64,000 bases of DNA from NCBI RefSeq assembly GCF_003072465.1, contig NZ_CP025628.1, positions 393,501 to 457,500 of the forward strand, read 5' to 3'. The notes under the pieces are model-generated. The model ran no database searches. It saw only the letters and a program-made list of their open reading frames with translations, and was not told the origin of the DNA. Source of the DNA: Candidatus Kinetoplastibacterium sorsogonicusi. Its GTDB lineage: Bacteria > Pseudomonadota > Gammaproteobacteria > Burkholderiales > Burkholderiaceae_B. The translations under genes and the position numbers were made by a program. The first letter of the stretch is position 1; every line of letters starts with the position of its first letter. This document shows, in pieces, positions 9,186 to 17,965 of the stretch.

Positions 9186-9526
9186 ATATTTATTTTTATT
9201 AAAATCTTGCTATATGTTAACAACAATTATATTTATATTAAAATTAATAAACTTCAAATATTAAATTAAAAATAATAACAAGTGTGTTAATATATGTAGC
9301 AAAATTGTAATTTATAATGTAAGATTATATTCTATGAAATAGTATTTTTTTATTATAGTATAATATTTTTTATGTAAAATATTTCAAACTTTCAATAAAG
9401 TTTTTATTAAATTTTTATTAAGTTTTTATTATATAATTTCTATTATAAATTTAAGATAGTTTATTTTTATGTTTTTTAAATTAAATAAACAGTCTCAGAT
9501 AAACATTTTCAATTTTTCTTCAAAAA
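9186..9526. other. Non-coding region upstream of rho
   Basis: About 340 bases between the divergent reductase and rho genes. It contains no convincing gene, tRNA or trxA remnant (trxA often precedes rho in relatives). It holds a T-tract repeat and a TATAAT box near 9400-9437 and is otherwise A/T-rich, low-complexity sequence. A long rho leader would fit the known autoregulation of rho, but no specific structure is evident. Confidence 0.6.
9400..9437 (+). promoter_or_regulatory. Three phased 11-bp T-tract repeats followed by a TATAAT box (rho promoter candidate)
   Basis: Three consecutive 11-base units (9400-9410, 9411-9421, 9422-9432), each of the form (G/A)TTTTTATTA(A/T), run straight into TATAAT at 9432-9437. 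Runs of five T spaced by about one helical turn are known to bend DNA. No good -35 hexamer is visible, so the curved tract may stand in for it. The role as rho promoter is inferred from position, about 90 bases before the start codon. Confidence 0.4.
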
Positions 9527-10783
9527 ATGCACCTTAATGAATTAAAGACGTTGCATGTATCTCAATTATTAGAAATTGCTTCCAACTTAGAGATTGACAA
9601 TGCAAACCGCATGCGCAAACAAGAACTGATGTTTGCAATTATGAAAAAAAGAGCTAAACAAGGAGAACAAATTTTTGGTGATGGTGTTCTTGAAGTTTTA
9701 CCTGATGGATTTGGGTTTTTAAGATCAACTGAAACTTCTTATTTAGCTAGTACTGATGATATATATATATCTCCATCTCAAATTCGTAGATTTAATTTAC
9801 ATACTGGAGATTCAATAGAAGGAGAAGTAAGAACTCCTAAAGATGGTGAGCGCTATTTTGCTTTAGTGAAAGTTGAAAAAGTAAATGGAGCTACACCAGA
9901 AAAAGCAAAACATAGGATTATGTTTGAAAATCTTACTCCATTACACCCAAATAAAAACATAAAATTAGAAAGAGAAATAAAAAGTGAAGAAAATCTTACT
10001 GGCCGAATTCTAGATATTTTTGCACCAATAGGAAGAGGACAAAGAGGATTAATAGTAGCTAGTCCTAAATCAGGTAAAACAGTTATGATGCAGCACATAT
10101 CACATGCAATTGCAGCTAATTTCCCTGAAGCTTTTATGATAGTTTTGCTTGTAGATGAAAGACCTGAAGAAGTTACAGAAATGCAAAGAACTGTAAAAGG
10201 TGAAGTAGTTGCATCTACTTTCGATGAACCAGCTACTCGACATGTACAAGTAGCTGAAATGGTTATAGAAAAAGCTAAACGTTTAGTAGAAATGAAAAAA
10301 GATGTAGTTATACTTTTAGATTCAATAACAAGATTAGCAAGGGCTTACAACACAGTTATACCTTCATCTGGTAAAGTATTAACTGGTGGAGTTGATGCTA
10401 ATGCACTACAAAGACCAAAAAGATTTTTTGGTGCAGCTAGAAATATAGAAGAAGGCGGTTCTTTAACAATACTAGGTACTGCTCTTATAGAAACTGGTAG
10501 CCGAATGGATGATGTAATTTATGAAGAATTCAAAGGTACTGGTAATTTAGAGGTTAACTTAGATAGACGTATAGCTGAAAAAAGAGTTTATCCAGCTATA
10601 AATTTAAATAAATCTGGTACTCGTCGTGAAGAATTATTAATTAAAAATGATTTATTACAAAAAGCTTGGGTATTAAGAAAATTTATACATGATATGGATG
10701 AAATTCAATCAATAGAATTTATTTTAGATAAAATGAGATCTACTAAAAATAATTCTGAATTTTTTGAAATGATGAAACGTTAA
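9527..10783 (+). CDS. rho: Transcription termination factor Rho
   Basis: Hexameric RNA helicase that releases RNA polymerase at Rho-dependent terminators. It is full length (418 residues; E. coli 419). The N-terminal three-helix domain and OSB-fold RNA-binding domain ([16 protein letters not shown], about residues 51-67) precede the ATPase core. The core has Walker A SPKSGKT (179-185), [15 protein letters not shown], Walker [17 protein letters not shown] ([13 protein letters not shown] continuing), the Q-loop segment [21 protein letters not shown], and the R-loop [12 protein letters not shown]. Codon use is slightly less AT-skewed than its neighbours, consistent with strong purifying selection. 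queH follows after 22 bases and may be cotranscribed. Confidence 0.98.
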   Translation: MHLNELKTLHVSQLLEIASNLEIDNANRMRKQELMFAIMKKRAKQGEQIFGDGVLEVLPDGFGFLRSTETSYLASTDDIYISPSQIRRFNLHTGDSIEGEVRTPKDGERYFALVKVEKVNGATPEKAKHRIMFENLTPLHPNKNIKLEREIKSEENLTGRILDIFAPIGRGQRGLIVASPKSGKTVMMQHISHAIAANFPEAFMIVLLVDERPEEVTEMQRTVKGEVVASTFDEPATRHVQVAEMVIEKAKRLVEMKKDVVILLDSITRLARAYNTVIPSSGKVLTGGVDANALQRPKRFFGAARNIEEGGSLTILGTALIETGSRMDDVIYEEFKGTGNLEVNLDRRIAEKRVYPAINLNKSGTRREELLIKNDLLQKAWVLRKFIHDMDEIQSIEFILDKMRSTKNNSEFFEMMKR

Positions 10784-10805
10784 TAAATTTTATTTAATAA
10801 AGATT

Positions 10806-11447
10806 ATGCAATATAAAGATAAAATTAGCCTGCCTGATGGATGTAATAAATTATTACTTCATTCTTGCTGTGCGCCTTGTTCAGGTGAATTAATCGAATT
10901 TTTAATTTTTTCTGAAATAAAATTTTCTATATTTTTTTATAATCCTAATATACATCCTTTAAAAGAATATAATATTAGAAAAGAAGAAAATATAAAATTC
11001 GCTAAAAAACATAATATAGAATTCATTGATGCTGATTATGATGTAATAAATTGGTTTAATAAAGTTAAAGGTTTTGAAAAATGTCCAGAGCGTGGAGAAA
11101 GATGTTCAATTTGTTTTGATATGCGGTTTGAAAAAACAGCTCAATATGCTATTAATAATGGTTTTGATATCATTACTAGTTCTTTAGGTATTTCTAGATG
11201 GAAAGATTTAGAACAAATAAATCGTATTGGTTTGTTAGTTGCCAATAAATATAAAAATTTAAAATATTGGACATATAATTGGCGAAAAAATGGTGGTTCT
11301 CAACGAATGATAACAATTAGTAAGCGTGAAAATTTTTATAAACAAGAATATTGTGGATGTTCTTATTCTTTAAGAGATACTAATATACATAGAATTCAAC
11401 ATGGCAAAAATAAAATACAAATAGGGATAAATTTTTATAAAAATTAA
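10806..11447 (+). CDS. queH: Epoxyqueuosine reductase QueH-type (DUF208)
   Basis: Protein of 213 residues in the DUF208/QueH family, the non-orthologous alternative to QueG that performs the last step of queuosine synthesis in tRNA, reducing epoxyqueuosine at the wobble position. The characteristic cysteines are all visible: [11 protein letters not shown] (Cys21, Cys22, Cys25), [12 protein letters not shown], and YCGCSYS. The stretches [13 protein letters not shown] and [10 protein letters not shown] are also family hallmarks. It follows rho by 22 bases on the same strand. Function is known for the family; activity here is inferred. It is unusual to see queuosine modification retained in such a reduced genome, though tRNA modification genes are often kept. 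Confidence 0.9.
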   Translation: MQYKDKISLPDGCNKLLLHSCCAPCSGELIEFLIFSEIKFSIFFYNPNIHPLKEYNIRKEENIKFAKKHNIEFIDADYDVINWFNKVKGFEKCPERGERCSICFDMRFEKTAQYAINNGFDIITSSLGISRWKDLEQINRIGLLVANKYKNLKYWTYNWRKNGGSQRMITISKRENFYKQEYCGCSYSLRDTNIHRIQHGKNKIQIGINFYKN

Positions 11448-11475
11448 ATTATTAAATATTTATTACTATAATAAT

Positions 11476-12258
11476 TCAATGACATCCATGTAAAGAATTA
11501 GTGATAAAAAATATTAATAAAATTCCAAATATTACTAACATTAATTGAAATATTACCTCTTTGAATGAAGTTTTTTCATTCATTTGAGGCATAAGATCAG
11601 CTATTGCTATATATATAAAACTACTAGCAGCTATAACTAAGCAATATGGCAATATTATTTCACTCATTTTTAATACATAATATCCAGTACATCCACCTAA
11701 TATTGAAAATAAACTAGAACCTAAAATTAAAATATATGAATTTTTTGTATTGATACCAGCATTACGTAAAACAATAAAATCACTTAATTTATGAGGAATT
11801 TCATGTACCATTATAGAAATAGAAGTTAGCCATCCTAATTCAGTATTACTTAAAAAAGCAGCTGAAATTAATATTCCATCTGATAAATTGTGTAATGAAC
11901 TACCAATAAGTAATAAATAACCACCTTTACCGGCTACATATTGATCATAACCTGAAATATGATTATGACCATCTCCTTCATGGTGATGATTATGTCTCAA
12001 TAAAGAAATTTTTTCCAAACTAAACAAAAATATAAAAGATATTAACATTATTGTGAATAATAAATGAGAATCATTTATATAATGATCATAAGCTTCTGGT
12101 AATAAATGTAATAAAGATACTGACAATAATACGCCAACAGAAAAACTTACCATATTATTCAAATATTTACTAAAAATTTTAGCATAAGTTAAAAAATTAG
12201 CTATTATTAATGCTATTATTCCGCTAGATATTGTAGATATAAAAATATAAAAAAGCAT
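11476..12258 (-). CDS. ZIP-family divalent metal transporter
   Basis: Inner-membrane ZIP (zinc/iron permease) transporter of 260 residues with about eight predicted hydrophobic segments. Metal-binding helices are recognisable: HNLSDG in the fourth segment and HEIPHKLSDF in the fifth. A His-rich cytoplasmic loop (RHNHHHEGDGHNH, about residues 88-100) sits between segments three and four as in many ZIP proteins. The fifth-helix motif is usually HEIPHE; here a Lys follows the second His. The last residues end in HGCH. It is convergent with queH and lies 38 bases upstream of polA's end. Likely substrate is zinc, iron or manganese; the sequence does not decide which. Confidence 0.88.
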   Translation of the reverse strand: MLFYIFISTISSGIIALIIANFLTYAKIFSKYLNNMVSFSVGVLLSVSLLHLLPEAYDHYINDSHLLFTIMLISFIFLFSLEKISLLRHNHHHEGDGHNHISGYDQYVAGKGGYLLLIGSSLHNLSDGILISAAFLSNTELGWLTSISIMVHEIPHKLSDFIVLRNAGINTKNSYILILGSSLFSILGGCTGYYVLKMSEIILPYCLVIAASSFIYIAIADLMPQMNEKTSFKEVIFQLMLVIFGILLIFFITNSLHGCH

Positions 12259-12296
12259 ATAATTAGATAGTTTTAAATAAAAAATATTTTGTTAAT

Positions 12297-14981
12297 TTAA
12301 TGTGCATCATGCCAATTATAACCTTTACCAATATTAATTTTAAGAGGAATATCACAATCTTGTATTTTGCACATTATATCAGGTAGATTGAAAAGTATAT
12401 CATCAATTTCATTTTTTTCCACATCTAATAATAATTCATCATGTACTTGCATGATTATTTTTGAAGATAATTTTTTATTACTAATCCAATCATTTAACTT
12501 GATCATAGCAATTTTGATAATATCAGATGCTGTTCCTTGTATCGGAGCATTAATTGCTAATCTTTCAGCTGTTTTTTGACTTATTATTGATTTATTATTT
12601 ATATCTGGTATTAGTAATTTTCTGCCAAATATTGTTTCAATATATCCGTTTTCATGTGCAAATAAGCATATATTATTCATATATTCAAGCACTTTAGGGT
12701 ATTTATTAAAATATTTTTTAATATATTCATTAGCTTCAATTTTACTGATATTTAAAGCTACAGATAAACCAAAAGCACTCATACCATATATAAGTCCAAA
12801 ATTAATGCTTTTAGCAGCTTGGCGTTGATTATTATTGACATTTTTTAATGGTATATGAAAAATCTCAGAGGCAGTAACTGTATGTATATCTTGGTTATTA
12901 AAAAAAGCATCTTGTAAATTTATATCTCCAGATAGATATGACATAATTCTAAGCTCAATTTGCGAATAATCTGCTGAGATCAAAATATTTTTTTCTGGTA
13001 TAAATGCTTTACGAACATTTTTTCCAATTCCTATACGGTTTGGAATATTTTGTAAATTTGGGTTAGAAGAAGATAATCTTCCTGTAATAACAGAAACTTG
13101 TGAATAATGTGTATGTAATTTACCTGTACATTCATTAATCATTTTAGGTAAATTACTAGTGTATGTAGATTTTATCTTATTTAAACTTCTATGTTCAAGC
13201 AAATATTTAGGTAAATCATATTGTATTGATAATTTTTTTAAAACATCCTCATTAGTAGATGGTTGTCCTGATTGTGTTTTTTTAATAATTGGTAATTTTA
13301 ATTTTGTAAATAAAATTTCACTGATCTGTTTAGGAGAATTTAAATTAAAATCATAACCAACAATATTAAATATATTTTTTTCTATAGAAGAAATTTTTGA
13401 ATTTATATAATTATTTTGTAATTGTAATTCATTACGATCTATACAAACTCCATAACGTTCAATATTAAATAATATTAAAGAAATAGATAATTCTAAATTA
13501 TATATTTTCAACAATTTTGTATTAGTTTGAATAATTTGATTAAATATCATGAATAATTGATAATATATGTTAACATTTTCTATAGAGTTATAGATATGAT
13601 TAATATCACTAAATTTTTCATATTTTTTTTCATGATGTATTTGTTTATTAATATCGCTAAATAATAAATTATATCTTAAAAATTTACGAGAAAGATCTTT
13701 TATTTTTATACTAGAATGAGTATCTAAAATATAAGATTGAATCATTATATCTTCATATCCATCTATAGATATACCTTCATTTGCAAGTAAATGTAATATA
13801 TTTTTAGCATCATACAAAATTTTTTTCTTATTTTTATCAGATAACCATGATGCCATGTAATTTAACACTTCATTTTTTAATAAAAATTTAGAATTATTAT
13901 CTCTTTCAAAACAAATATGATAGATAAGATTATTATCTATACAAATAGAAATATTTGAAATTTTAGATTTCATAAAATCTAAAGATGTAGTAATAAAGTG
14001 TAAAGCAACATATTTTGCATTAGAAATTTTTTCAAAAAAAATAACAAAATCATCCCAATTTTCAATAATTTGAAATTTGAAAAACTCAAATTTTTCTTTT
14101 GATAATAAATTTTGCTGAAAATTATGTTTATTTATATCTTTTAATAATATATCGAAATTTAACTCTTGATATTTATTTTTTAATTTTTCATAATTAGGCT
14201 GTTTAACTAAAAAATCATCAAATGATTTAATTTGATCTTTTATATAACAATTAGTTTGTATAGTTATTAAAGACCTAGCAATAGGAAAGAATGGTATAGA
14301 TTTTCTAATATTTTCAGAAATTGAACTTTTGATTGTATCTAAAGATTTAATTATGCCATCTAAAGAACCATACGTATTCAATAATTTAATTGCAGTTTTA
14401 GGTCCTATATTATTAACACCTGGTATATTATCAGAATTATCTCCTACTAACATTAAAAATTCTACTATCATATTTGGAGAAACACCAAATTTTTTAAGTA
14501 CAAATTTTTCATCTAATATTTCATTATTCATTGTGTTAACAATAGTAATATTATTGCTTACTAACTGTGCTAAATCTTTATCACCAGTAGATATGACTGT
14601 ATTTAAATTTTCTTTTTTTGCCATATATGCTAATGTGCCTATTACATCATCGGACTCTACTTCATTACTTATTATTATAGGTAATCCCAGATAACTAATA
14701 ATTTCTTTTATATTATCAAGCTGTATTATTAATTCATCTGGCATTTTTTTTCTGTGTTCTTTATATTGTGGAAATATTTTTTTACGGACATTATTACTAT
14801 TATGCGAATCAAACACACATGCTACATATTTTGGATTATATTGGCTTAGTAATTTTTGTAACATTTTGATAACGCCTAATATAGCACCAGTAGGTTCATT
14901 ATTACTATTTTTTAATTTAGGCATAGCATGAAATGCTCTATATAAATAACTAGAAGCATCTATTAATAGTAAAATATCCAT
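12297..14981 (-). CDS. polA: DNA polymerase I, apparently lacking proofreading residues
   Basis: Repair and Okazaki-fragment polymerase, 894 residues in three domains. The 5'-3' exonuclease (1 to about 290) is intact, with GDKDLAQLV and GDNSDNIPGVNNIGPKTA. The polymerase domain (about 500-894) has motif A SADYSQIELRIMSYLSGD, motif B RQAAKSINFGLIYGMS and motif C MQVHDELLLDV. The middle 3'-5' exonuclease domain (about 300-480) keeps its length, but E. coli Asp355 and Glu357 correspond to His328 and Ile330, Asp424 to about Ile395, and Asp501 to about Glu468. The metal-binding exonuclease site is therefore gone, so I expect no proofreading, as in Taq Pol I. The polymerase itself should be functional. 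Confidence 0.97.
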   Translation of the reverse strand: MDILLLIDASSYLYRAFHAMPKLKNSNNEPTGAILGVIKMLQKLLSQYNPKYVACVFDSHNSNNVRKKIFPQYKEHRKKMPDELIIQLDNIKEIISYLGLPIIISNEVESDDVIGTLAYMAKKENLNTVISTGDKDLAQLVSNNITIVNTMNNEILDEKFVLKKFGVSPNMIVEFLMLVGDNSDNIPGVNNIGPKTAIKLLNTYGSLDGIIKSLDTIKSSISENIRKSIPFFPIARSLITIQTNCYIKDQIKSFDDFLVKQPNYEKLKNKYQELNFDILLKDINKHNFQQNLLSKEKFEFFKFQIIENWDDFVIFFEKISNAKYVALHFITTSLDFMKSKISNISICIDNNLIYHICFERDNNSKFLLKNEVLNYMASWLSDKNKKKILYDAKNILHLLANEGISIDGYEDIMIQSYILDTHSSIKIKDLSRKFLRYNLLFSDINKQIHHEKKYEKFSDINHIYNSIENVNIYYQLFMIFNQIIQTNTKLLKIYNLELSISLILFNIERYGVCIDRNELQLQNNYINSKISSIEKNIFNIVGYDFNLNSPKQISEILFTKLKLPIIKKTQSGQPSTNEDVLKKLSIQYDLPKYLLEHRSLNKIKSTYTSNLPKMINECTGKLHTHYSQVSVITGRLSSSNPNLQNIPNRIGIGKNVRKAFIPEKNILISADYSQIELRIMSYLSGDINLQDAFFNNQDIHTVTASEIFHIPLKNVNNNQRQAAKSINFGLIYGMSAFGLSVALNISKIEANEYIKKYFNKYPKVLEYMNNICLFAHENGYIETIFGRKLLIPDINNKSIISQKTAERLAINAPIQGTASDIIKIAMIKLNDWISNKKLSSKIIMQVHDELLLDVEKNEIDDILFNLPDIMCKIQDCDIPLKINIGKGYNWHDAH

Positions 14982-15002
14982 TTTGAAATATTAAAAGATT
15001 AT

Positions 15003-16826
15003 TTAATGTTGTTGTTGTCTAGCAAACTTGCGTCTTTCATTTTCTAATAAATGTCTTTTTCTAATACGTATAGATTTAGGTGTAATTTCAACCAATTCAT
15101 CATCATTAATAAATTCTACAGCATATTCAAGAGACATATTAATCGGAGGAATCAAACGAATTGCTTCATCTGTACCAGATGCACGTATATTTGTTAATTG
15201 TTTACATTTAATTGGATTAACTACAAGATCATTATCTCTACTATGTATACCAATTATCATACCCTCATATACAGAATCACCTGGTTTAACAAACATTTTT
15301 CCACGTTCTTGAAGTTTCCATAAAGCATAAGCTACAGCATTACCTGACTCTTGACTAATAAGAGATCCATTTCGTCTTTCCCCCAACATTCCTTCTTTTA
15401 TTTGATCATATTTATAAAATATATGACTTATTAATCCAGTGCCTTTGGTAATTGTTAAAAAATCATTTTGAAAACCTATTAAACCCCTTGCAGGTATTAT
15501 ATATTCAAGTCTGGTACGCCCTAAACCATCTGAAACCATATCTTTTAATTCACCTCTGCGACGGCCAATCTCTTCCATAATATTTCCTTGACAATTATCA
15601 TCTATGTCAATAGTTAAAGATTCAAATGGCTCACACATAATTCCATTAATTTCCTTAAATATTACACGAGGTCTTGATACAGCAAGTTCATACCCTTCTC
15701 TTCGCATATTTTCAATTAATATTGTTAGATGTAGCTCACCTCTTCCAAAAACTTCAAATACAGTATCATCATTAGTATCTTTTACTCGTAAAGCTACATT
15801 AGTTTTTAATTCACGATATAACCTATCTCGTATCTGTCTGCTTGTTACAAATTTCCCTTCTCTACCAGCTAAAGGTGAAGTATTAACCATAAAGTTCATA
15901 GATAATGTAGGTTCATCTATATTAATAGACGGTAAAGCTTCTGGTGTATTTATATCTGTAAGAGTAATACCTATAGAAATATCTTCTATTCCATTAACTA
16001 AAACTATATCACCTGCCTCAGCTGCATTGACTACAACTCTTTCTAGTCCATTAAATTTCAATATTTGATTAATTTTTGCTTTAGTGATAACTCCATCAGA
16101 TTCACTGCATAAACATACTTCCATACCTGTATATGTACGACCTCGATTAATGCGTCCTATACCTATTTTACCAACATAATTATTATAATCTAAAGAACTT
16201 ATTTGCATTTGAAATGGTTCATTAGGATTAGAATTATTTTGAGGGACATATTTTAAAATGGCATCAAATAATGGTTTCATATCACCAGAACGTACATTGC
16301 TATCTAATCCGGCATATCCAGATAAACCAGATGCATATATTACTGGAAAATCTAGTTGTTCTTCAGTAGCACCTAATCGATAAAAGAGATCAAAAGTAGC
16401 ATCTACTACAAAATTTGGCCTTGCACCAGGTCTATCAATTTTATTAATAACAACTATAGGTTTTAAACCTAACTGTAAAGCTTTTTTTGTTACAAAAGTT
16501 GTTTGAGGCATAGGTCCTTCTACTGAATCTACCAATAATAATACACCATCAACCATAGACAAAACTCTTTCTACCTCTCCACCAAAATCAGCATGACCTG
16601 GAGTGTCGATTATATTTATATGAGTATTAGAATATTCTACTGCACAATTTTTGGATAAAATAGTAATACCGCGTTCTTTTTCTAATTCATTAGAATCCAT
16701 TACTCTTTCATTAATAGATTGATTAGCTCTAAATGTACCAGATTGATGTAATAACTGGTCTACCATAGTAGTTTTACCATGATCAACGTGAGCTATAATA
16801 GCAACGTTTCTTAAACGTTTTGACAT
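15003..16826 (-). CDS. typA: Ribosome-associated GTPase TypA/BipA
   Basis: Translational GTPase related to EF-G and LepA that binds 70S ribosomes and aids 50S assembly, especially under stress. With the start at 16826 it has 607 residues, the same as E. coli BipA, and opens MSKRLRNVAIIAHVDHGKTT. G1 is AHVDHGKT, G3 DTPGHADFGGE, G4 NKID. EF-G domain V and the BipA-specific C-terminal domain follow, ending in a basic tail. A GAGG Shine-Dalgarno sits about 10 bases before this ATG, favouring it over the two upstream in-frame ATGs that overlap the truB stop. Tail end of the rluB-to-typA minus-strand run. Confidence 0.96.
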   Translation of the reverse strand: MSKRLRNVAIIAHVDHGKTTMVDQLLHQSGTFRANQSINERVMDSNELEKERGITILSKNCAVEYSNTHINIIDTPGHADFGGEVERVLSMVDGVLLLVDSVEGPMPQTTFVTKKALQLGLKPIVVINKIDRPGARPNFVVDATFDLFYRLGATEEQLDFPVIYASGLSGYAGLDSNVRSGDMKPLFDAILKYVPQNNSNPNEPFQMQISSLDYNNYVGKIGIGRINRGRTYTGMEVCLCSESDGVITKAKINQILKFNGLERVVVNAAEAGDIVLVNGIEDISIGITLTDINTPEALPSINIDEPTLSMNFMVNTSPLAGREGKFVTSRQIRDRLYRELKTNVALRVKDTNDDTVFEVFGRGELHLTILIENMRREGYELAVSRPRVIFKEINGIMCEPFESLTIDIDDNCQGNIMEEIGRRRGELKDMVSDGLGRTRLEYIIPARGLIGFQNDFLTITKGTGLISHIFYKYDQIKEGMLGERRNGSLISQESGNAVAYALWKLQERGKMFVKPGDSVYEGMIIGIHSRDNDLVVNPIKCKQLTNIRASGTDEAIRLIPPINMSLEYAVEFINDDELVEITPKSIRIRKRHLLENERRKFARQQQH

Positions 16827-16840
16827 ATAATTCATCCTCA

Positions 16841-17566
16841 TTATTTATTTATAATTAAAATATCATCGATATTTCTCAAAAATTCTTTTGGATTTAAGGA
16901 TTTTTTTAAAGTTTCTAAAGTTATAGCATCATTAACAGACAAATGATCTATATGAGTTCGACGTAATGCAAGCAAATGTGCAAAACAACCTAATTTTTGT
17001 CCAATATCCCTAGCTAATGCTCTGATATATGTCCCTTTACTACAAGTTATTTCTATTGTAATTTGATATTGCTGAATATTTAATATTAATATTTTATATA
17101 TAAATATTTTTCTAGGAGTAATTTCAAAATTTATTCCCTTTCTTGCATATTTGTATAGCGGTATACCAGATTTCTTAATAGCAGAAAACATTGGTGGAAT
17201 TTGTTCTATTTCTCCATGAAATGTACTAATAATATCTGTTATTAAATTTTCATTTAAAACAAAATTTTCCAAATCAATAAACTTTATTATTTTGCCTGTT
17301 AAATCACATGTATCTGTTTCAGAACCAAGCTGAATAGTTGCTATATATGTTTTATTTGAATTTAAAAAATATTTTGATATTTTTGTAGCTGCATCAAAAC
17401 AGCAAATTAATAATCCTGTAGCAAACGGATCTAAAGTACCAGTATGCCCTGCTTTTTTAGCATTAACTATTTTTTTGACATATTGTAAAATATTATTACT
17501 AGATATATTTATGTTTTTATCTAGTAATAATATTTTATTTATTGGATTATAAAGACTATTAGACAT
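16841..17566 (-). CDS. truB: tRNA pseudouridine-55 synthase TruB
   Basis: Isomerises U55 in the T-loop of tRNAs and acts as a tRNA chaperone. The catalytic Asp is Asp46 in AGHTGTLDPFATG. KTYIATIQLGSETDTCDLTG and SKGTYIRALARDIG are also conserved. It has 241 residues against 314 in E. coli, ending shortly after the catalytic domain (RRTHIDHLSV, then a short tail), so the C-terminal PUA-like domain is missing or vestigial. ATG at 17566 is chosen over a TTG two codons upstream. It follows rbfA closely in the conserved nusA-infB-rbfA-truB order and ends just before typA. Confidence 0.94.
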   Translation of the reverse strand: MSNSLYNPINKILLLDKNINISSNNILQYVKKIVNAKKAGHTGTLDPFATGLLICCFDAATKISKYFLNSNKTYIATIQLGSETDTCDLTGKIIKFIDLENFVLNENLITDIISTFHGEIEQIPPMFSAIKKSGIPLYKYARKGINFEITPRKIFIYKILILNIQQYQITIEITCSKGTYIRALARDIGQKLGCFAHLLALRRTHIDHLSVNDAITLETLKKSLNPKEFLRNIDDILIINK

Positions 17567-17596
17567 TATCAAATATTAGCTAATATAAATAAAAAA

Positions 17597-17965
17597 TTAT
17601 TTATTAGCTTCTTTAATTAATTGAGAAATTTTCATGCCATATTCAATACTATTATCATATATAAATTCTATTGTGGGAATTGTATGAATATGGAAGTTTT
17701 TATATAAATACGAATGCATTATTCCTGATTTTTTATTGAGTATATTTAAAGTTTCCTCTACAGAATTACCACCAAATACTGTAAAAAAAATTTTTGCATA
17801 AGCGTAATCAACAGTTAAATTTACATCTGTAATAGTAATAAAACCATATTTATGAGGAATCTCTTTATTTATAAATAATGATAAATCTTTTTTTATTTGA
17901 TTTGATATTCTTAAATTTCTATTAGAATTTAAAGAAAAATTTTTTTTATTAATAGATATTTTCAT
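17597..17965 (-). CDS. rbfA: Ribosome-binding factor A
   Basis: Cold-shock 30S maturation factor acting on the 5' end of 16S rRNA. It has 122 residues (E. coli 133) with a KH-type fold. The RNRRIS-like start (here NRNLRISNQIKKDLS), the ITITDVNLTVDYAYAKIFFT strand-helix and the C-terminal IPTIEFIYDNSIEYGMKISQ are typical. Its ATG overlaps the infB stop by one base (TAATG), indicating coupled translation. Confidence 0.93.
   Translation of the reverse strand: MKISINKKNFSLNSNRNLRISNQIKKDLSLFINKEIPHKYGFITITDVNLTVDYAYAKIFFTVFGGNSVEETLNILNKKSGIMHSYLYKNFHIHTIPTIEFIYDNSIEYGMKISQLIKEANK

Noticed and set aside
14329..14694. Plus-strand open frame of 121 codons inside polA
   Set aside because: It is a shadow of the conserved 5' nuclease domain of polA, with no ribosome binding site.
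15604..16068. Plus-strand open frame of 154 codons inside typA
   Set aside because: It is antisense to conserved TypA sequence; its composition mirrors the TypA codons and no domain is recognisable.
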